Source of the DNA: Calliopsis andreniformis
Lineage: Eukaryota > Arthropoda > Insecta > Hymenoptera > Andrenidae
Assembly (NCBI RefSeq): GCF_051401765.1
Contig: NW_027480440.1
Location: 4,092,001 to 4,156,000, forward strand
Reading direction: 5' to 3'
Length of the DNA stretch: 64,000 nt
Shown here: positions 37,722 through 52,159 of the stretch, in pieces
How positions within the stretch are numbered: position 1 is the stretch's first letter
Layout: the number at the start of each line of letters is the position of its first letter
The notes under the pieces: generated by a model
The model's input: the letters and a program-made list of their open reading frames with translations, nothing else
Told to the model about the DNA's origin: nothing
The model's database searches: none
Translations under genes and position numbers: made by a program

Positions 37722-40490
37722 TCAGTTGTCAATTCACAATCCTCAATAGAAGATCATCAATTCACAGTTTCCAATACACAATACTGAATCTGCAATCTTC
37801 AAATCTCTATCCACAAACATCAATACTCATCATTCAACCCTCAACACTCAGTCCGCAATCCTCAATCTTCAATACTCAATCCTCAATCCTCAAACCTGAT
37901 TCCTCAATCTTCAATCCTCAATACTCAATCTTCAATCCTCGATCCTCAATCCTCAATCCTGAATTCTCAATCCTCAAACCTCAATTCACAGACTTCAAAC
38001 ATCAATACTCAACCCTCAGTCCTCGACCTCAATCGACAACCCTCAATCCTCAATCCTCAATTTTCAATCATTAATAATCAATCTTCAATCCTCAATCCTC
38101 GATCCTCAATCCTCAACCCTCAATCCTCAATGTTCAGTCCTCAATACCGAATCCTCAAACTTCAATCCTCAATCCTCAATCTTCAATCCTCAATCTTAAT
38201 CACCAATCCTCAATACTCAATCTTCAATCCTGAATCCTCAATCCTCAATCCTCAATCCTCAATCTTCAATTCTCAATACTCAATCTTCAATCCTCAATCC
38301 TCAATCCTCAATCCTCAGTCCTCAATCTTCAATCCTCAATACTCAATCTTCTGTAATCAATCCTCAATTCTCAATTCTCAAAACTCAATCCTCAATCGTC
38401 AATCCTCAATCCCCAATCCTCAATCTTCTATCCTCAATCCTCAATCCTCAATCCTCAATACTCAATCTTCAGTCCACAATACTCAATCTTCAATCCTCAA
38501 TCCTCAATCCTCAATCCTCAATCCTCAATCCTCAATCCTCAATCTTCAATCCTCAATACTCAGTCTTCAATCCTCAATTCTCAATCCTCAATCCTCAATC
38601 CTCAGACCTCAAACAGCAATACTCAACCCTCAGTCCTCGTTCTCAATACACAACCATCAATACTCAATCGTCAATCTTCAATCTTCAATATTCAATCTTC
38701 AGTCCTCAATCCTCAATCCTCGATCATCAATCCTAAATCCTCAATATTCAAACAGCAATACCCAATCCTCAGTCTTCAATCCGCAATCCTCAATCATCAA
38801 TCCTCAATCCTCAATCCTCAATCCTCAATCCTCAGTCCTCAAACCTCAAACCTGAATCCCCAACCCTGAATCCTCAATCTTCAGACCTCAGTCCTCAACA
38901 ATCAGTTGTCAATTCACAATCCTCAATAGAAGATCATCAATTCACAGTTTCCAATACACAATACTGAATCTGCAATCTTCAAATCTCTATCCACAAACAT
39001 CAATACTCATCATTCAACCATCAACACTCAGTCCGCAATCCTCAATCTTCAATACTCAATCCTCAACCCTCAATCCTCGATCCACAATCTTCAATCCTCA
39101 ATACTCAATCTTCAATCCTCGATCCTCAATCCTCAATCCTCAACCCTCAATCCTCAATCGTCAGTCCTCAAACCTCAAACCTGAATCCCCAACCCTGAAT
39201 CCTCAATCTTCAGACCTCAGTCCTCAACAATCAGTTGTCAATTCACAATCCTCAATAGAAGATCATCAATTCACAGTTTTCAATACTCAATACTCAAACT
39301 GCAATCATCAAATCTCTATCCACAAACATCAATTCTCATCACTCAACACTCAACACTCAGTCCCCAATCCTCAATCTTCAATCCTCAATCCTCAAACCGC
39401 AATCCTCAATACTCAATCTTGAATCCTCAATTCCCAATCCTCAGTCTTCATTCCTCAATCCTCAATCCTCAATTCTCAATCCTCAATCCTACAATCCTCA
39501 ACCTTCAATCCTCAATACTCAGTCTTCAATCCTACAATCCTCAACCTTCAATCCTCAATACTCAGTCTTCAATGCTCAATCCTCAATCCTCAATCCTCAA
39601 TCCTCAATCCTCAATTCTCAATCCTCAATCCACAATCCTCAACCTTCAATCCTCAATACTCAGTCTTCAATGCTCAATCCTCAATCCTCGATCCTCAATC
39701 CTCAACCCTCAATCCTCAATGTTCAGTCCTCAATACCGAATCCTCAAACTTCAATCCTCAATCCTCAATCTTCAATCCTCAATCTTAATCACCAATCCTC
39801 AATACTCAATCTTCAATCCTGAATCCTCAATCCTCAATCCTCAATCCTCAATCTTCAATTCTCAATACTCAATCTTCAATCCTCAATCCTCAATCCTCAA
39901 TCCTCACTCCTCAATCTTCAATCCTCAATACTCAATCTTCTGTAATCAATCCTCAATTCTCAATTCTCAAAACTCAATCCTCAATCGTCAATCCTCAATC
40001 CCCAATCCTCAATCTTCTATCCTCAATCCTCAATCCTCAATCCTCAATACTCAATCTTCAATCCACAATACTCAATCTTCAATCCTCAATCCTCAATCCT
40101 CAATCCTCAATCCTCAAACCTCAATCCTCAATCCTCAATCCTCAATTCTCAATCCTCAATCCTCAATCCTCAATCCTCAATCCTCAATCCTCAGACCTCA
40201 AACAGCAATACTCAACCCTCAGTCCTCGTTCTCAATACACAACCATCAATACTCAATCGTCAATCTTCAATCTTCAATATTCAATCTTCAGTCCTCAATC
40301 CTCAATCCTCGATCATCAATCCTAAATCCTCAATATTCAAACAGCAATACCCAATCCTCAGTCTTCAATCCGCAATCCTCAATCATCAATCCTCAATCCT
40401 CAATCCTCAATCCTCAATCCTCAGTCCTCAAACCTCAAACCTGAATCCCCAACCCTGAATCCTCAACCTTCAGACCTCAGTCCTCAACAA
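37722..40490 (+). repeat. 2,769-bp HOR, unit 1
   Basis: It contains A anchors at 37722, 38902 and 39231, the AT-rich module at 38069 and ATGTTCAG at 38130 and 39719. The first 1,180 bp repeat the 27430 block. The 37374-39688 stretch recurs at 40143-42457. The remainder (about 39689-40142) is a second, partial ATGTTCAG module without its AT-rich leader, joined after ATGCTCAATCC near 39671. Confidence 0.84.
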
Positions 40491-42457
40491 TCAGTTGTCA
40501 ATTCACAATCCTCAATAGAAGATCATCAATTCACAGTTTCCAATACACAATACTGAATCTGCAATCTTCAAATCTCTATCCACAAACATCAATACTCATC
40601 ATTCAACCCTCAACACTCAGTCCGCAATCCTCAATCTTCAATACTCAATCCTCAATCCTCAAACCTGATTCCTCAATCTTCAATCCTCAATACTCAATCT
40701 TCAATCCTCGATCCTCAATCCTCAATCCTGAATTCTCAATCCTCAAACCTCAATTCACAGACTTCAAACATCAATACTCAACCCTCAGTCCTCGACCTCA
40801 ATCGACAACCCTCAATCCTCAATCCTCAATTTTCAATCATTAATAATCAATCTTCAATCCTCAATCCTCGATCCTCAATCCTCAACCCTCAATCCTCAAT
40901 GTTCAGTCCTCAATACCGAATCCTCAAACTTCAATCCTCAATCCTCAATCTTCAATCCTCAATCTTAATCACCAATCCTCAATACTCAATCTTCAATCCT
41001 GAATCCTCAATCCTCAATCCTCAATCCTCAATCTTCAATTCTCAATACTCAATCTTCAATCCTCAATCCTCAATCCTCAATCCTCAGTCCTCAATCTTCA
41101 ATCCTCAATACTCAATCTTCTGTAATCAATCCTCAATTCTCAATTCTCAAAACTCAATCCTCAATCGTCAATCCTCAATCCCCAATCCTCAATCTTCTAT
41201 CCTCAATCCTCAATCCTCAATCCTCAATACTCAATCTTCAGTCCACAATACTCAATCTTCAATCCTCAATCCTCAATCCTCAATCCTCAATCCTCAATCC
41301 TCAATCCTCAATCTTCAATCCTCAATACTCAGTCTTCAATCCTCAATTCTCAATCCTCAATCCTCAATCCTCAGACCTCTAACAGCAATACTCAACCCTC
41401 AGTCCTCGTTCTCAATACACAACCATCAATACTCAATCGTCAATCTTCAATCTTCAATATTCAATCTTCAGTCCTCAATCCTCAATCCTCGATCATCAAT
41501 CCTAAATCCTCAATATTCAAACAGCAATACCCAATCCTCAGTCTTCAATCCGCAATCCTCAATCATCAATCCTCAATCCTCAATACTCAATCCTCAATCC
41601 TCAGTCCTCAAACCTCAAACCTGAATCCCCAACCCTGAATCCTCAATCTTCAGACCTCAGTCCTCAACAATCAGTTGTCAATTCACAATCCTCAATAGAA
41701 GATCATCAATTCACAGTTTCCAATACACAATACTGAATCTGCAATCTTCAAATCTCTATCCACAAACATCAATACTCATCATTCAACCATCAACACTCAG
41801 TCCGCAATCCTCAATCTTCAATACTCAATCCTCAATCCTCAATCCTCGATCCACAATCTTCAATCCTCAATACTCAATCTTCAATCCTCGATCCTCAATC
41901 CTCAATCCTCAACCCTCAATCCTCAATCGTCAGTCCTCAAACCTCAAACCTGAATCCCCAACCCTGAATCCTCAATCTTCAGACCTCAGTCCTCAACAAT
42001 CAGTTGTCAATTCACAACCCTCAATAGAAGATCATCAATTCACAGTTTTCAATACTCAATACTCAAACTGCAATCATCAAATCTCTATCCACAAACATCA
42101 ATTCTCATCACTCAACACTCAACACTCAGTCCCCAATCCTCAATCTTCAATCCTCAATCCTCAAACCGCAATCCTCAATACTCAATCTTGAATCCTCAAT
42201 TCCCAATCCTCAGTCTTCATTCCTCAATCCTCAATCCTCAATTCTCAATCCTCAATCCTACAATCCTCAACCTTCAATCCTCAATACTCAGTCTTCAATC
42301 CTACAATCCTCAACCTTCAATCCTCAATACTCAGTCTTCAATGCTCAATCCTCAATCCTCAATCCTCAATCCTCAATCCTCAATTCTCAATCCTCAATCC
42401 ACAATCCTCAACCTTCAATCCTCAATACTCAGTCTTCAATGCTCAATCCTCAATCCT
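40491..42457 (+). repeat. 2,769-bp HOR, unit 2 (partial)
   Basis: Anchors at 40491, 41671 and 42000 equal unit 1 plus 2,769. Private changes include ACCTCTAACAGC near 41376 and CACAACCC near 42015. It leaves the first copy near 42457 to enter a class C module. Confidence 0.84.
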
Positions 42458-44842
42458 CAATCCTCAATACTCAATCCTCAACCGTCAATCTTCAATCCTC
42501 AATACTCAATCTTCAATCCTTAATCCTCAATCCTCAATCCTCAATCCTCAATCCTCAATCGTCAATCTTCAATCCTCAATCCTCAACCCTCAATCGTCAG
42601 GCATCAATTCTCTATACTCAATCTTCAATCCTCTATCCTCAATCCTCATTCCTCAATGCTCATTCTTCAATCCTCAATACCTAATCCTCAATCTTCAATC
42701 CTCAATCCTCAATCCTCAACTCTCAATCCTCGATCCACAGTCCTCAGTCCTCAAACCTCAATCCTCAACCCTCAGCCCTCATCCTCAATCCTCAATCCTC
42801 AATCTTCAATCCTCAATCCTCAACCCTCAACCCTCAGTAATCAATCCTCAATCCTCAGTCCTCAAACCTCAATCCTGAATCCTGAATCCTGAATCCTCAA
42901 TCTTCAGACATCAGACCTCAACTGTCAGACGTCAATCCACAATCCTCGATAGAATATCATCAATTCACAGTTTTCAATACTCAATACTCAATCTGCAATC
43001 TTCAGACCTCTATCCCCAAACATCAATTCTCATCACTCAACCCTCAACACTCAGTCCCCAATCCTCAATCTTCAATCCTCAATCCTCAATCCGCAATCCT
43101 CAATCCTCAATGTTCAATCCACAATACTCAATCTTCAATCCTCAATCCTCAATCCTCAATCCTCAATCCTCAATCCTCAATCGTCAATCTTCAATCCTCA
43201 ATACTCAATCTTCTGTAATCAATCCTCAATTCTCAATCCTCAATACTCAATCCTCAATCCTCAATCCTCAATCCTCAATCCTCAATCCTCAATCATCAAA
43301 CCTCAATCTTCAATCCTCAGTCCCAAATCCTCAATCTTCATAACTCAATCCTCAATCCTCATTCTTCAATACTCAATACCCAATCCTCAATATTCAATCC
43401 TCAATCCTCAATCCTCAATTCTCAATCCTCAATCCTCAATCCTCAAACCTCAATCCTCAATCCTCAAACCTGATTCCTCAATCTTCAATCCTCAATACCG
43501 AATCCTCAATCTTCAATCCTCAATCCTGAATTCTCAATCCTCAAACCTCAATTCACAGACTTCAAACATGAATACTCAACCCTCAGTCCTCGACCTCTAT
43601 CGACAACCCTCATTCCTCAATCCTCAATTTTCAATCATTAATAATCAATCTTCAATCCTCAATCCTCGATCCTCAATCCTCAACCCTCAATCCTCAATGT
43701 TCAGTCCTCAATACCGAATCCTCAAACTTCAATCCTCAATCCTCAATCTTCAATCCTCAATCTTAATCACCAATCCTCAATACTCAATCTTCAATCCTGA
43801 ATCCTCAATCCTCAATCCTCAATCCTCAATCTTCAATTCTCAATACTCAATCTTCAATCCTCAATCCTCAATCCTCAATCCTCACTCCTCAATCTTCAAT
43901 CCTCAATACTCAATCTTCTGTAATCAATCCTCAATTCTCAATTCTCAAAACTCAATCCTCAATCGTCAATCCTCAATCCCCAATCCTCAATCTTCTATCC
44001 TCAATCCTCAATCCTCAATCCTCAATACTCAATCTTCAATCCACAATACTCAATCTTCAATCCTCAATCCTCAATCCTCAATCCTCAATCCTCAAACCTC
44101 AATCCTCAATCTTCAATCCTCAATACTCAGTCTTCAATCCTCAATTCTCAATCCTCAATCCTCAATCCTCAGACCTCAAACAGCAATACTCAACCCTCAG
44201 TCCTCGTTCTCAATACACAACCATCAATACTCAATCGTCAATCTTCAATCTTCAATATTCAATCTTCAGTCCTTAATCCTCAATCCTCGATCATCAATCC
44301 TAAATCCTCAATATTCAAACAGCAATACCCAATCCTCAGTCTTCAATCCGCAATCCTCAATCATCAATCCTCAATCCTCAATCCTCAATCCTCAATCCTC
44401 AGTCCTCAAACCTCAAACCTGAATCCCCAACCCTGAATCCTCAATCTTCAGACCTCAGTCCTCAACAATCAGTTGTCAATTCACAATCCTCAATAGAAGA
44501 TCATCAATTCACAGTTTCCAATACACAATACTGAATCTGCAATCTTCAAATCTCTATCCACAAACATCAATACTCATCATTCAACCATCAACACTCAGTC
44601 CGCAATCCTCAATCTTCAATACTCAATCCTCAATCCTCAATCCTCGATCCACAATCTTCAATCCTCAATACTCAATCTTCAATCCTCGATCCTCAATCCT
44701 CAATCCTCAATCCTCAATCCTCAATCCTCAATCCTACAATCCTCAACCTGCAATCCTCAATACTCAGTCTTCAATCCTACAATCCTCAACCTTCAATCCT
44801 CAATACTCAGTCTTCAATCCTCAATCCTCAATCCTCAATCCT
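42458..44842 (+). repeat. Class C module joined to ATGTTCAG module, copy 1
   Basis: Class C anchor at 42924, ATGTTCAATCC at 43110, AT-rich module at 43636, ATGTTCAG at 43697 and A anchor at 44469. The stretch 42571-44820 recurs at 46175-48424 (offset 3,604). The words AACATGAATACTC and GACCTCTATCGAC mark this lineage and return at 47.2, 53.7, 56.7 and 61.1 kb. Confidence 0.85.
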
Positions 44843-46174
44843 CAGTCCTCAATCTTCAATCCTCAATACTCAATCTTCTGTAATCAATCCTCAATTCTCA
44901 ATTCTCAAAACTCAATCCTCAATCGTCAATCCTCAATCCCCAATCCTCAATCTTCTATCCTCAATCCTCAATCCTCAATCCTCAATACTCAATCTTCAGT
45001 CCACAATACTCAATCTTCAATCCTCAATCCTCAATCCTCAATCCTCAATCCTCAATCCTCAATCCTCAATCTTCAATCCTCAATACTCAGTCTTCAATCC
45101 TCAATTCTCAATCCTCAATCCTCAATCCTCAGACCTCTAACAGCAATACTCAACCCTCAGTCCTCGTTCTCAATACACAACCATCAATACTCAATCGTCA
45201 ATCTTCAATCTTCAATATTCAATCTTCAGTCCTCAATCCTCAATCCTCGATCATCAATCCTAAATCCTCAATATTCAAACAGCAATACCCAATCCTCAGT
45301 CTTCAATCCGCAATCCTCAATCATCAATCCTCAATCCTCAATCCTCAATCCTCAATCCTCAGTCCTCAAACCTCAAACCTGAATCCCCAACCCTGAATCC
45401 TCAATCTTCAGACCTCAGTCCTCAACAATCAGTTGTCAATTCACAATCCTCAATAGAAGATCATCAATTCACAGTTTCCAATACACAATACTGAATCTGC
45501 AATCTTCAAATCTCTATCCACAAACATCAATACTCATCATTCAACCATCAACACTCAGTCCGCAATCCTCAATCTTCAATACTCAATCCTCAATCCTCAA
45601 TCCTCGATCCACAATCTTCAATCCTCAATACTCAATCTTCAATCCTCGATCCTCAATCCTCAATCCTCAACCCTCAATCCTCAATCGTCAGTCCTCAAAC
45701 CTCAAACCTGAATCCCCAACCCTGAATCCTCAATCTTCAGACCTCAGTCCTCAACAATCAGTTGTCAATTCACAACCCTCAATAGAAGATCATCAATTCA
45801 CAGTTTTCAATACTCAATACTCAAACTGCAATCATCAAATCTCTATCCACAAACATCAATTCTCATCACTCAACACTCAACACTCAGTCCCCAATCCTCA
45901 ATCTTCAATCCTCAATCCTCAAACCGCAATCCTCAATACTCAATCTTGAATCCTCAATTCCCAATCCTCAGTCTTCATTCCTCAATCCTCAATCCTCAAT
46001 TCTCAATCCTCAATCCTACAATCCTCAACCTTCAATCCTCAATACTCAGTCTTCAATCCTACAATCCTCAACCTTCAATCCTCAATACTCAGTCTTCAAT
46101 GCTCAATCCTCAATCCTCAATCCTCAATCCTCAATCCTCAATTCTCAATCCTCAATCCACAATCCTCAACCTTC
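44843..46174 (+). repeat. Copy of 41085-42416
   Basis: TTCTGTAATC, ACCTCTAACAGC and A anchors at 45429 and 45758 match 41671 and 42000 at offset 3,758. It shares the private ACCTCTAACAGC and CACAACCC variants with the earlier copy, which supports direct descent. At 46175 it jumps into the class C module, skipping 154 bp (22 heptamers) present near 42420-42570. Confidence 0.85.
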
Positions 46175-48424
46175 AATCCTCAATCCTCAACCCTCAATCG
46201 TCAGGCATCAATTCTCTATACTCAATCTTCAATCCTCTATCCTCAATCCTCATTCCTCAATGCTCATTCTTCAATCCTCAATACCTAATCCTCAATCTTC
46301 AATCCTCAATCCTCAATCCTCAACTCTCAATCCTCGATCCACAGTCCTCAGTCCTCAAACCTCAATCCTCAACCCTCAGCCCTCATCCTCAATCCTCAAT
46401 CCTCAATCTTCAATCCTCAATCCTCAACCCTCAACCCTCAGTAATCAATCCTCAATCCTCAGTCCTCAAACCTCAATCCTGAATCCTGAATCCTGAATCC
46501 TCAATCTTCAGACATCAGACCTCAACTGTCAGACGTCAATCCACAATCCTCGATAGAATATCATCAATTCACAGTTTTCAATACTCAATACTCAATCTGC
46601 AATCTTCAGACCTCTATCCCCAAACATCAATTCTCATCACTCAACCCTCAACACTCAGTCCCCAATCCTCAATCTTCAATCCTCAATCCTCAATCCGCAA
46701 TCCTCAATCCTCAATGTTCAATCCACAATACTCAATCTTCAATCCTCAATCCTCAATCCTCAATCCTCAATCCTCAATCCTCAATCGTCAATCTTCAATC
46801 CTCAATACTCAATCTTCTGTAATCAATCCTCAATTCTCAATCCTCAATACTCAATCCTCAATCCTCAATCCTCAATCCTCAATCCTCAATCCTCAATCAT
46901 CAAACCTCAATCTTCAATCCTCAGTCCCAAATCCTCAATCTTCATAACTCAATCCTCAATCCTCATTCTTCAATACTCAATACCCAATCCTCAATATTCA
47001 ATCCTCAATCCTCAATCCTCAATTCTCAATCCTCAATCCTCAATCCTCAAACCTCAATCCTCAATCCTCAAACCTGATTCCTCAATCTTCAATCCTCAAT
47101 ACCGAATCCTCAATCTTCAATCCTCAATCCTGAATTCTCAATCCTCAAACCTCAATTCACAGACTTCAAACATGAATACTCAACCCTCAGTCCTCGACCT
47201 CTATCGACAACCCTCATTCCTCAATCCTCAATTTTCAATCATTAATAATCAATCTTCAATCCTCAATCCTCGATCCTCAATCCTCAACCCTCAATCCTCA
47301 ATGTTCAGTCCTCAATACCGAATCCTCAAACTTCAATCCTCAATCCTCAATCTTCAATCCTCAATCTTAATCACCAATCCTCAATACTCAATCTTCAATC
47401 CTGAATCCTCAATCCTCAATCCTCAATCCTCAATCTTCAATTCTCAATACTCAATCTTCAATCCTCAATCCTCAATCCTCAATCCTCACTCCTCAATCTT
47501 CAATCCTCAATACTCAATCTTCTGTAATCAATCCTCAATTCTCAATTCTCAAAACTCAATCCTCAATCGTCAATCCTCAATCCCCAATCCTCAATCTTCT
47601 ATCCTCAATCCTCAATCCTCAATCCTCAATACTCAATCTTCAATCCACAATACTCAATCTTCAATCCTCAATCCTCAATCCTCAATCCTCAATCCTCAAA
47701 CCTCAATCCTCAATCTTCAATCCTCAATACTCAGTCTTCAATCCTCAATTCTCAATCCTCAATCCTCAATCCTCAGACCTCAAACAGCAATACTCAACCC
47801 TCAGTCCTCGTTCTCAATACACAACCATCAATACTCAATCGTCAATCTTCAATCTTCAATATTCAATCTTCAGTCCTTAATCCTCAATCCTCGATCATCA
47901 ATCCTAAATCCTCAATATTCAAACAGCAATACCCAATCCTCAGTCTTCAATCCGCAATCCTCAATCATCAATCCTCAATCCTCAATCCTCAATCCTCAAT
48001 CCTCAGTCCTCAAACCTCAAACCTGAATCCCCAACCCTGAATCCTCAATCTTCAGACCTCAGTCCTCAACAATCAGTTGTCAATTCACAATCCTCAATAG
48101 AAGATCATCAATTCACAGTTTCCAATACACAATACTGAATCTGCAATCTTCAAATCTCTATCCACAAACATCAATACTCATCATTCAACCATCAACACTC
48201 AGTCCGCAATCCTCAATCTTCAATACTCAATCCTCAATCCTCAATCCTCGATCCACAATCTTCAATCCTCAATACTCAATCTTCAATCCTCGATCCTCAA
48301 TCCTCAATCCTCAATCCTCAATCCTCAATCCTCAATCCTACAATCCTCAACCTGCAATCCTCAATACTCAGTCTTCAATCCTACAATCCTCAACCTTCAA
48401 TCCTCAATACTCAGTCTTCAATCC
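46175..48424 (+). repeat. Class C plus ATGTTCAG module, copy 2
   Basis: Class C anchor at 46528, AT-rich module at 47240, ATGTTCAG at 47301 and A anchor at 48073, all 3,604 bp after the first copy. The match ends near 48424, where this copy enters the second half of the 506-bp-spaced A pair. Confidence 0.86.
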
Positions 48425-50391
48425 TCGATCCTCAATCCTCAATCCTCAATCGTCAATCCTCAATCCTCAATCCTCAAGCCTCAATCCTCAACCCTCAATC
48501 CTCAATCCTCAGTCCTCAAACCTCAAACCTGAATCCCCAACCCTGAATCCTCAATCTTCAGACCTCAGTCCTCAACAATCAGTTGTCAATTCACAATCCT
48601 CAATAGAAGATCATCAATTCACAGTTTTCAATACTCAATACTCAAACTGCAATCATCAAATCTCTATCCACAAACATCAATTCTCATCACTCAACACTCA
48701 ACACTCAGTCCCCAATCCTCAATCTTCAATCCTCAATCCTCAAACCGCAATCCTCAATACTCAATCTTCAATCCTCAATTCCCAATCCTCAGTCTTCATT
48801 CCTCAATCCTCAATCCTCAATTCTCAATCCTCAATCCTACAATCCTCAACCTTCAATCCTCAATACTCAGTCTTCAATCCTACAATCCTCAACCTTCAAT
48901 CCTCAATACTCAGTCTTCAATGCTCAATCCTCAATCCTCAATCCTCAATCCTCAATCCTCAATTCTCAATACTCAATCCACAATCCTCAACCTTCAATCC
49001 TCAATACTCAGTCTTCAATGCTCAATCCTCAATCCTCAATCCTCAATACTCAATCCTCAACCGTCAATCTTCAATCCTCAATACTCAATCTTCAATCCTT
49101 AATCCTCAATCCTCAATCCTCAATCCTCAATCCTCAATCGTCAATCTTCAATCCTCAATCCTCAACCCTCAATCGTCAGGCATCAATTCTCTATACTCAA
49201 TCTTCAATCCTCTATCCTCAATCCTCATTCCTCAATGCTCATTCTTCAATCCTCAATACCTAATCCTCAATCTTCAATCCTCAATCCTCAATCCTCAACT
49301 CTCAATCCTCAATCCACAGTCCTCAGTCCTTTTCCTCAATCCTCAACCCTCAGCCCTCATCCTCAATCCTCAATCCTCAATCTTCAATCCTCAATCCTCA
49401 ACCCTCAACCCTCAGTAATCAATCCTCAATCCTCAGTCCTCAAACCTCAATCCTGAATCCTGAATCCTGAATCCTCAATCTTCAGACATCAGACCTCAAC
49501 TGTCAGACGTCAATCCACAATCCTCGATAGAATATCATCAATTCACAGTTTTCAATACTCAATACTCAATCTGCAATCTTCAGACCTCTATCCCCAAACA
49601 TCAATTCTCATCACTCAACCCTCAACACTCAGTCCCCAATCCTCAATCTTCAATCCTCAATCCTCAATCCGCAATCCTCAATCCTCAATGTTCAATCCAC
49701 AATACTCAATCTTCAATCCTCAATCCTCAATCCTCAATCCTCAATCCTCAATCCTCAATCGTCAATCTTCAATCCTCAATACTCAATCTTCTGTAATCAA
49801 TCCTCAATTCTCAATCCTCAATACTCAATCCTCAATCCTCAATCCTCAATCCTCAATCCTCAATCCTCAATCATCAAACCTCAATCTTCAATCCTCAGTC
49901 CCAAATCCTCAATCTTCATAACTCAATCCTCAATCCTCATTCTTCAATACTCAATACCCAATCCTCAATATTCAATCCTCAATCCTCAATCCTCAATTCT
50001 CAATCCTCAATCCTCAGTCCTCAATCTTCAATCCTTAATACTCAATCTTCTGTAATCAATCCTCAATTCTCAATCCTCAATACTCAATCCTCAATCGTCA
50101 ATCCTCAATCGCCAATCCGCAATCTTCAATCCTCAGTCCCGAATCCTCAATCTTCATTACTCAATCCTCAATCCTCATTCTTCAATACTCAATACCCAAT
50201 CCTCAATCTTCAATCCTCAATCCTCAATCCTCAATTCTCAATCCTCAATCCTCAGTCCTCAATCTTCAATCCTCAATACTCAATCTTCTGTAATCAATCC
50301 CCAATTCTCAATCCTCATTACTCAATCCCCAATCGTCAATCCTCAATCCCCAATCCTCAATCTTCGATCCTCAATCCTCAATCCTCAATCC
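48425..50391 (+). repeat. Copy of 35328-37295
   Basis: A anchor at 48579, ATGCTC at 48920 and 49018, class C anchor at 49502. The offset is 13,097 bp until about 49330 and 13,096 afterwards, because of an off-register 1-bp loss around CCTTTTCC. The block closes with the CATTACTCAATCC unit near 50318. Confidence 0.84.
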
Positions 50392-52159
50392 TCTATCCTC
50401 AATCCTCAATCCTCAATCTTCAATCCTCAATACTCAGTCTTCAAACCTCAATCCTCAATCCTCAATCCTCAATCCTCATTCGTCAATAATCAATACCCAA
50501 TCCTCAATCTTCAATCCTCAATCCTCAATCCTCAATTCTCAATCCTCAATCCTCAATCCTCAGACCTCAAACAGCAATACTCAACCCTCAGTCCTCGTCC
50601 TCAATACACAACCATCAATACTCAATCGTCAATCTTCAATCTTCAATATTCAATCTTCAGTTCTCAATCCTCAATCCTCGATCCTCAATCCTAGATCCTC
50701 AATATTCAAACAGCAATACCCAATCCTCAATCTTCAATCCGCAATCCTCAATCATCAATCCTCAATCCTCAATCCTCAATCCTCAATCCTCAGACCTCAA
50801 ACCTCAGACCTGAATCCCCAATCCTGAATCCTCAATCTTCAGACCTCAGTCCTCAACAATCAGTTGTCAATTCACAATCCTCAATAGAAGATCATCAATT
50901 CACAGTTTTCAATACACAATACTCAATCCTCAATCCTCAATCCTCAATCCTCAATCCAAAATCTTCAATCCTCAATACTCAATCTGCAATCCTCAATCCT
51001 CAATCCCCAATCTTCAATCCTCAATACTCAATCTGCAATCCTCAATCCTCAGTCCTCACTCCTCAATACTCATTCTTCAATCCTCAATACCGAATCCTCA
51101 ATCTTCAATCCTAAATCCTCAATCCTCAATTCTCAATCATCAAACCTCAATCCTCAGACTTCAAACATCAATACTCAACCCTCAGTCCTCGTCCTCAATC
51201 GACAACCCTCAATCCTCAATCCTCAAACTTCAATCATTAATATTCAATCTTCAATCCTCAATCCTCAATCCTCAATCCTCAACCCTCAATCCTCAATTCT
51301 CAATCCTCAATACCCAATCCTCAATCTTCAATCCTCAATCCTCAATCCTCAAGCCTCAATCCTCAATCCTCAATCCTCAATCCTCAGTCCTCAATCCTCA
51401 ATCCTCAATCATCAAACCTCAATCTTCAATCCTCAGTCCCAAATCCTCAACCTTCATTACTCAATCCTCAATCCTCATTCTTCAATACTCAATACCCAAT
51501 CCTCAATCTTCAATCCTCAATCCTCAATCCTCAATTCTCAATCCTCAATCCTCAGTCCTCAATCTTCAATCCTCAATACTCAATCTTCTGTTATCAATCC
51601 TCAATTCTCAATCCTCAATACTCAATCCTCAATCGTCAATACTCAATCCCCAATCCTCAATCTTCAATCCTCAATTCTCAATCCTCAATCCTAAATCCTC
51701 AATCCTCAATCCTCAATCTTCAATCCTCAATACTCAGTCTTCAAACCTCAATCCTCAATCCTCAATCCTCAATCCTCATTCGTCAATAATCAATACCCAA
51801 TCCTCAATCTTCAATCCTCAATCCTCAATCCTCAATTCTCAATACTCAATCCTCAATCCTCAGACCTCAAACAGCAATACTCAACCCTCAGTCCTCGTCC
51901 TCAATACACAACCATCAATACTCAATCGTCAATCTTCAATCTTCAATATTCAATCTTCAGTTCTCAATCCTCAATCCTCGATCCTCAATCCTAAATCCTC
52001 AATATTCAAACAGCAATACCCAATCCTCAATCTTCAATCCTCAATCCTCAATCCTCAAGCCTCAATCCTCAATCCTCAATCCTCAATCCTCAGTCCTCAA
52101 ACCTCAAACCTGAATCCCCAACCCTGAATCCTCAATCTTCAGACCTCAGTCCTCAACAA
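50392..52159 (+). repeat. Shortened tail of a 4.45-kb-type unit
   Basis: It carries a short-form A anchor (50860), the CATTAATATTC module (51235), AACCTTCATTACTC and TTCTGTTATC (51588). The part from about 51000 matches 58190-59549, except that 238 bp (34 heptamers) present there are absent. It leads directly into the A anchor at 52160. Confidence 0.8.

Noticed and set aside
39419..40444. Longest + strand reading frame (341 codons) and the many similar ones, as genes for NPQSS-repeat proteins
   Set aside because: All frames give the same peptide because the unit is 7 bp without stops. The ORFs cross HOR junctions, start at chance ATGs, lack any ribosome-binding or splice context, and overlap each other in different frames.
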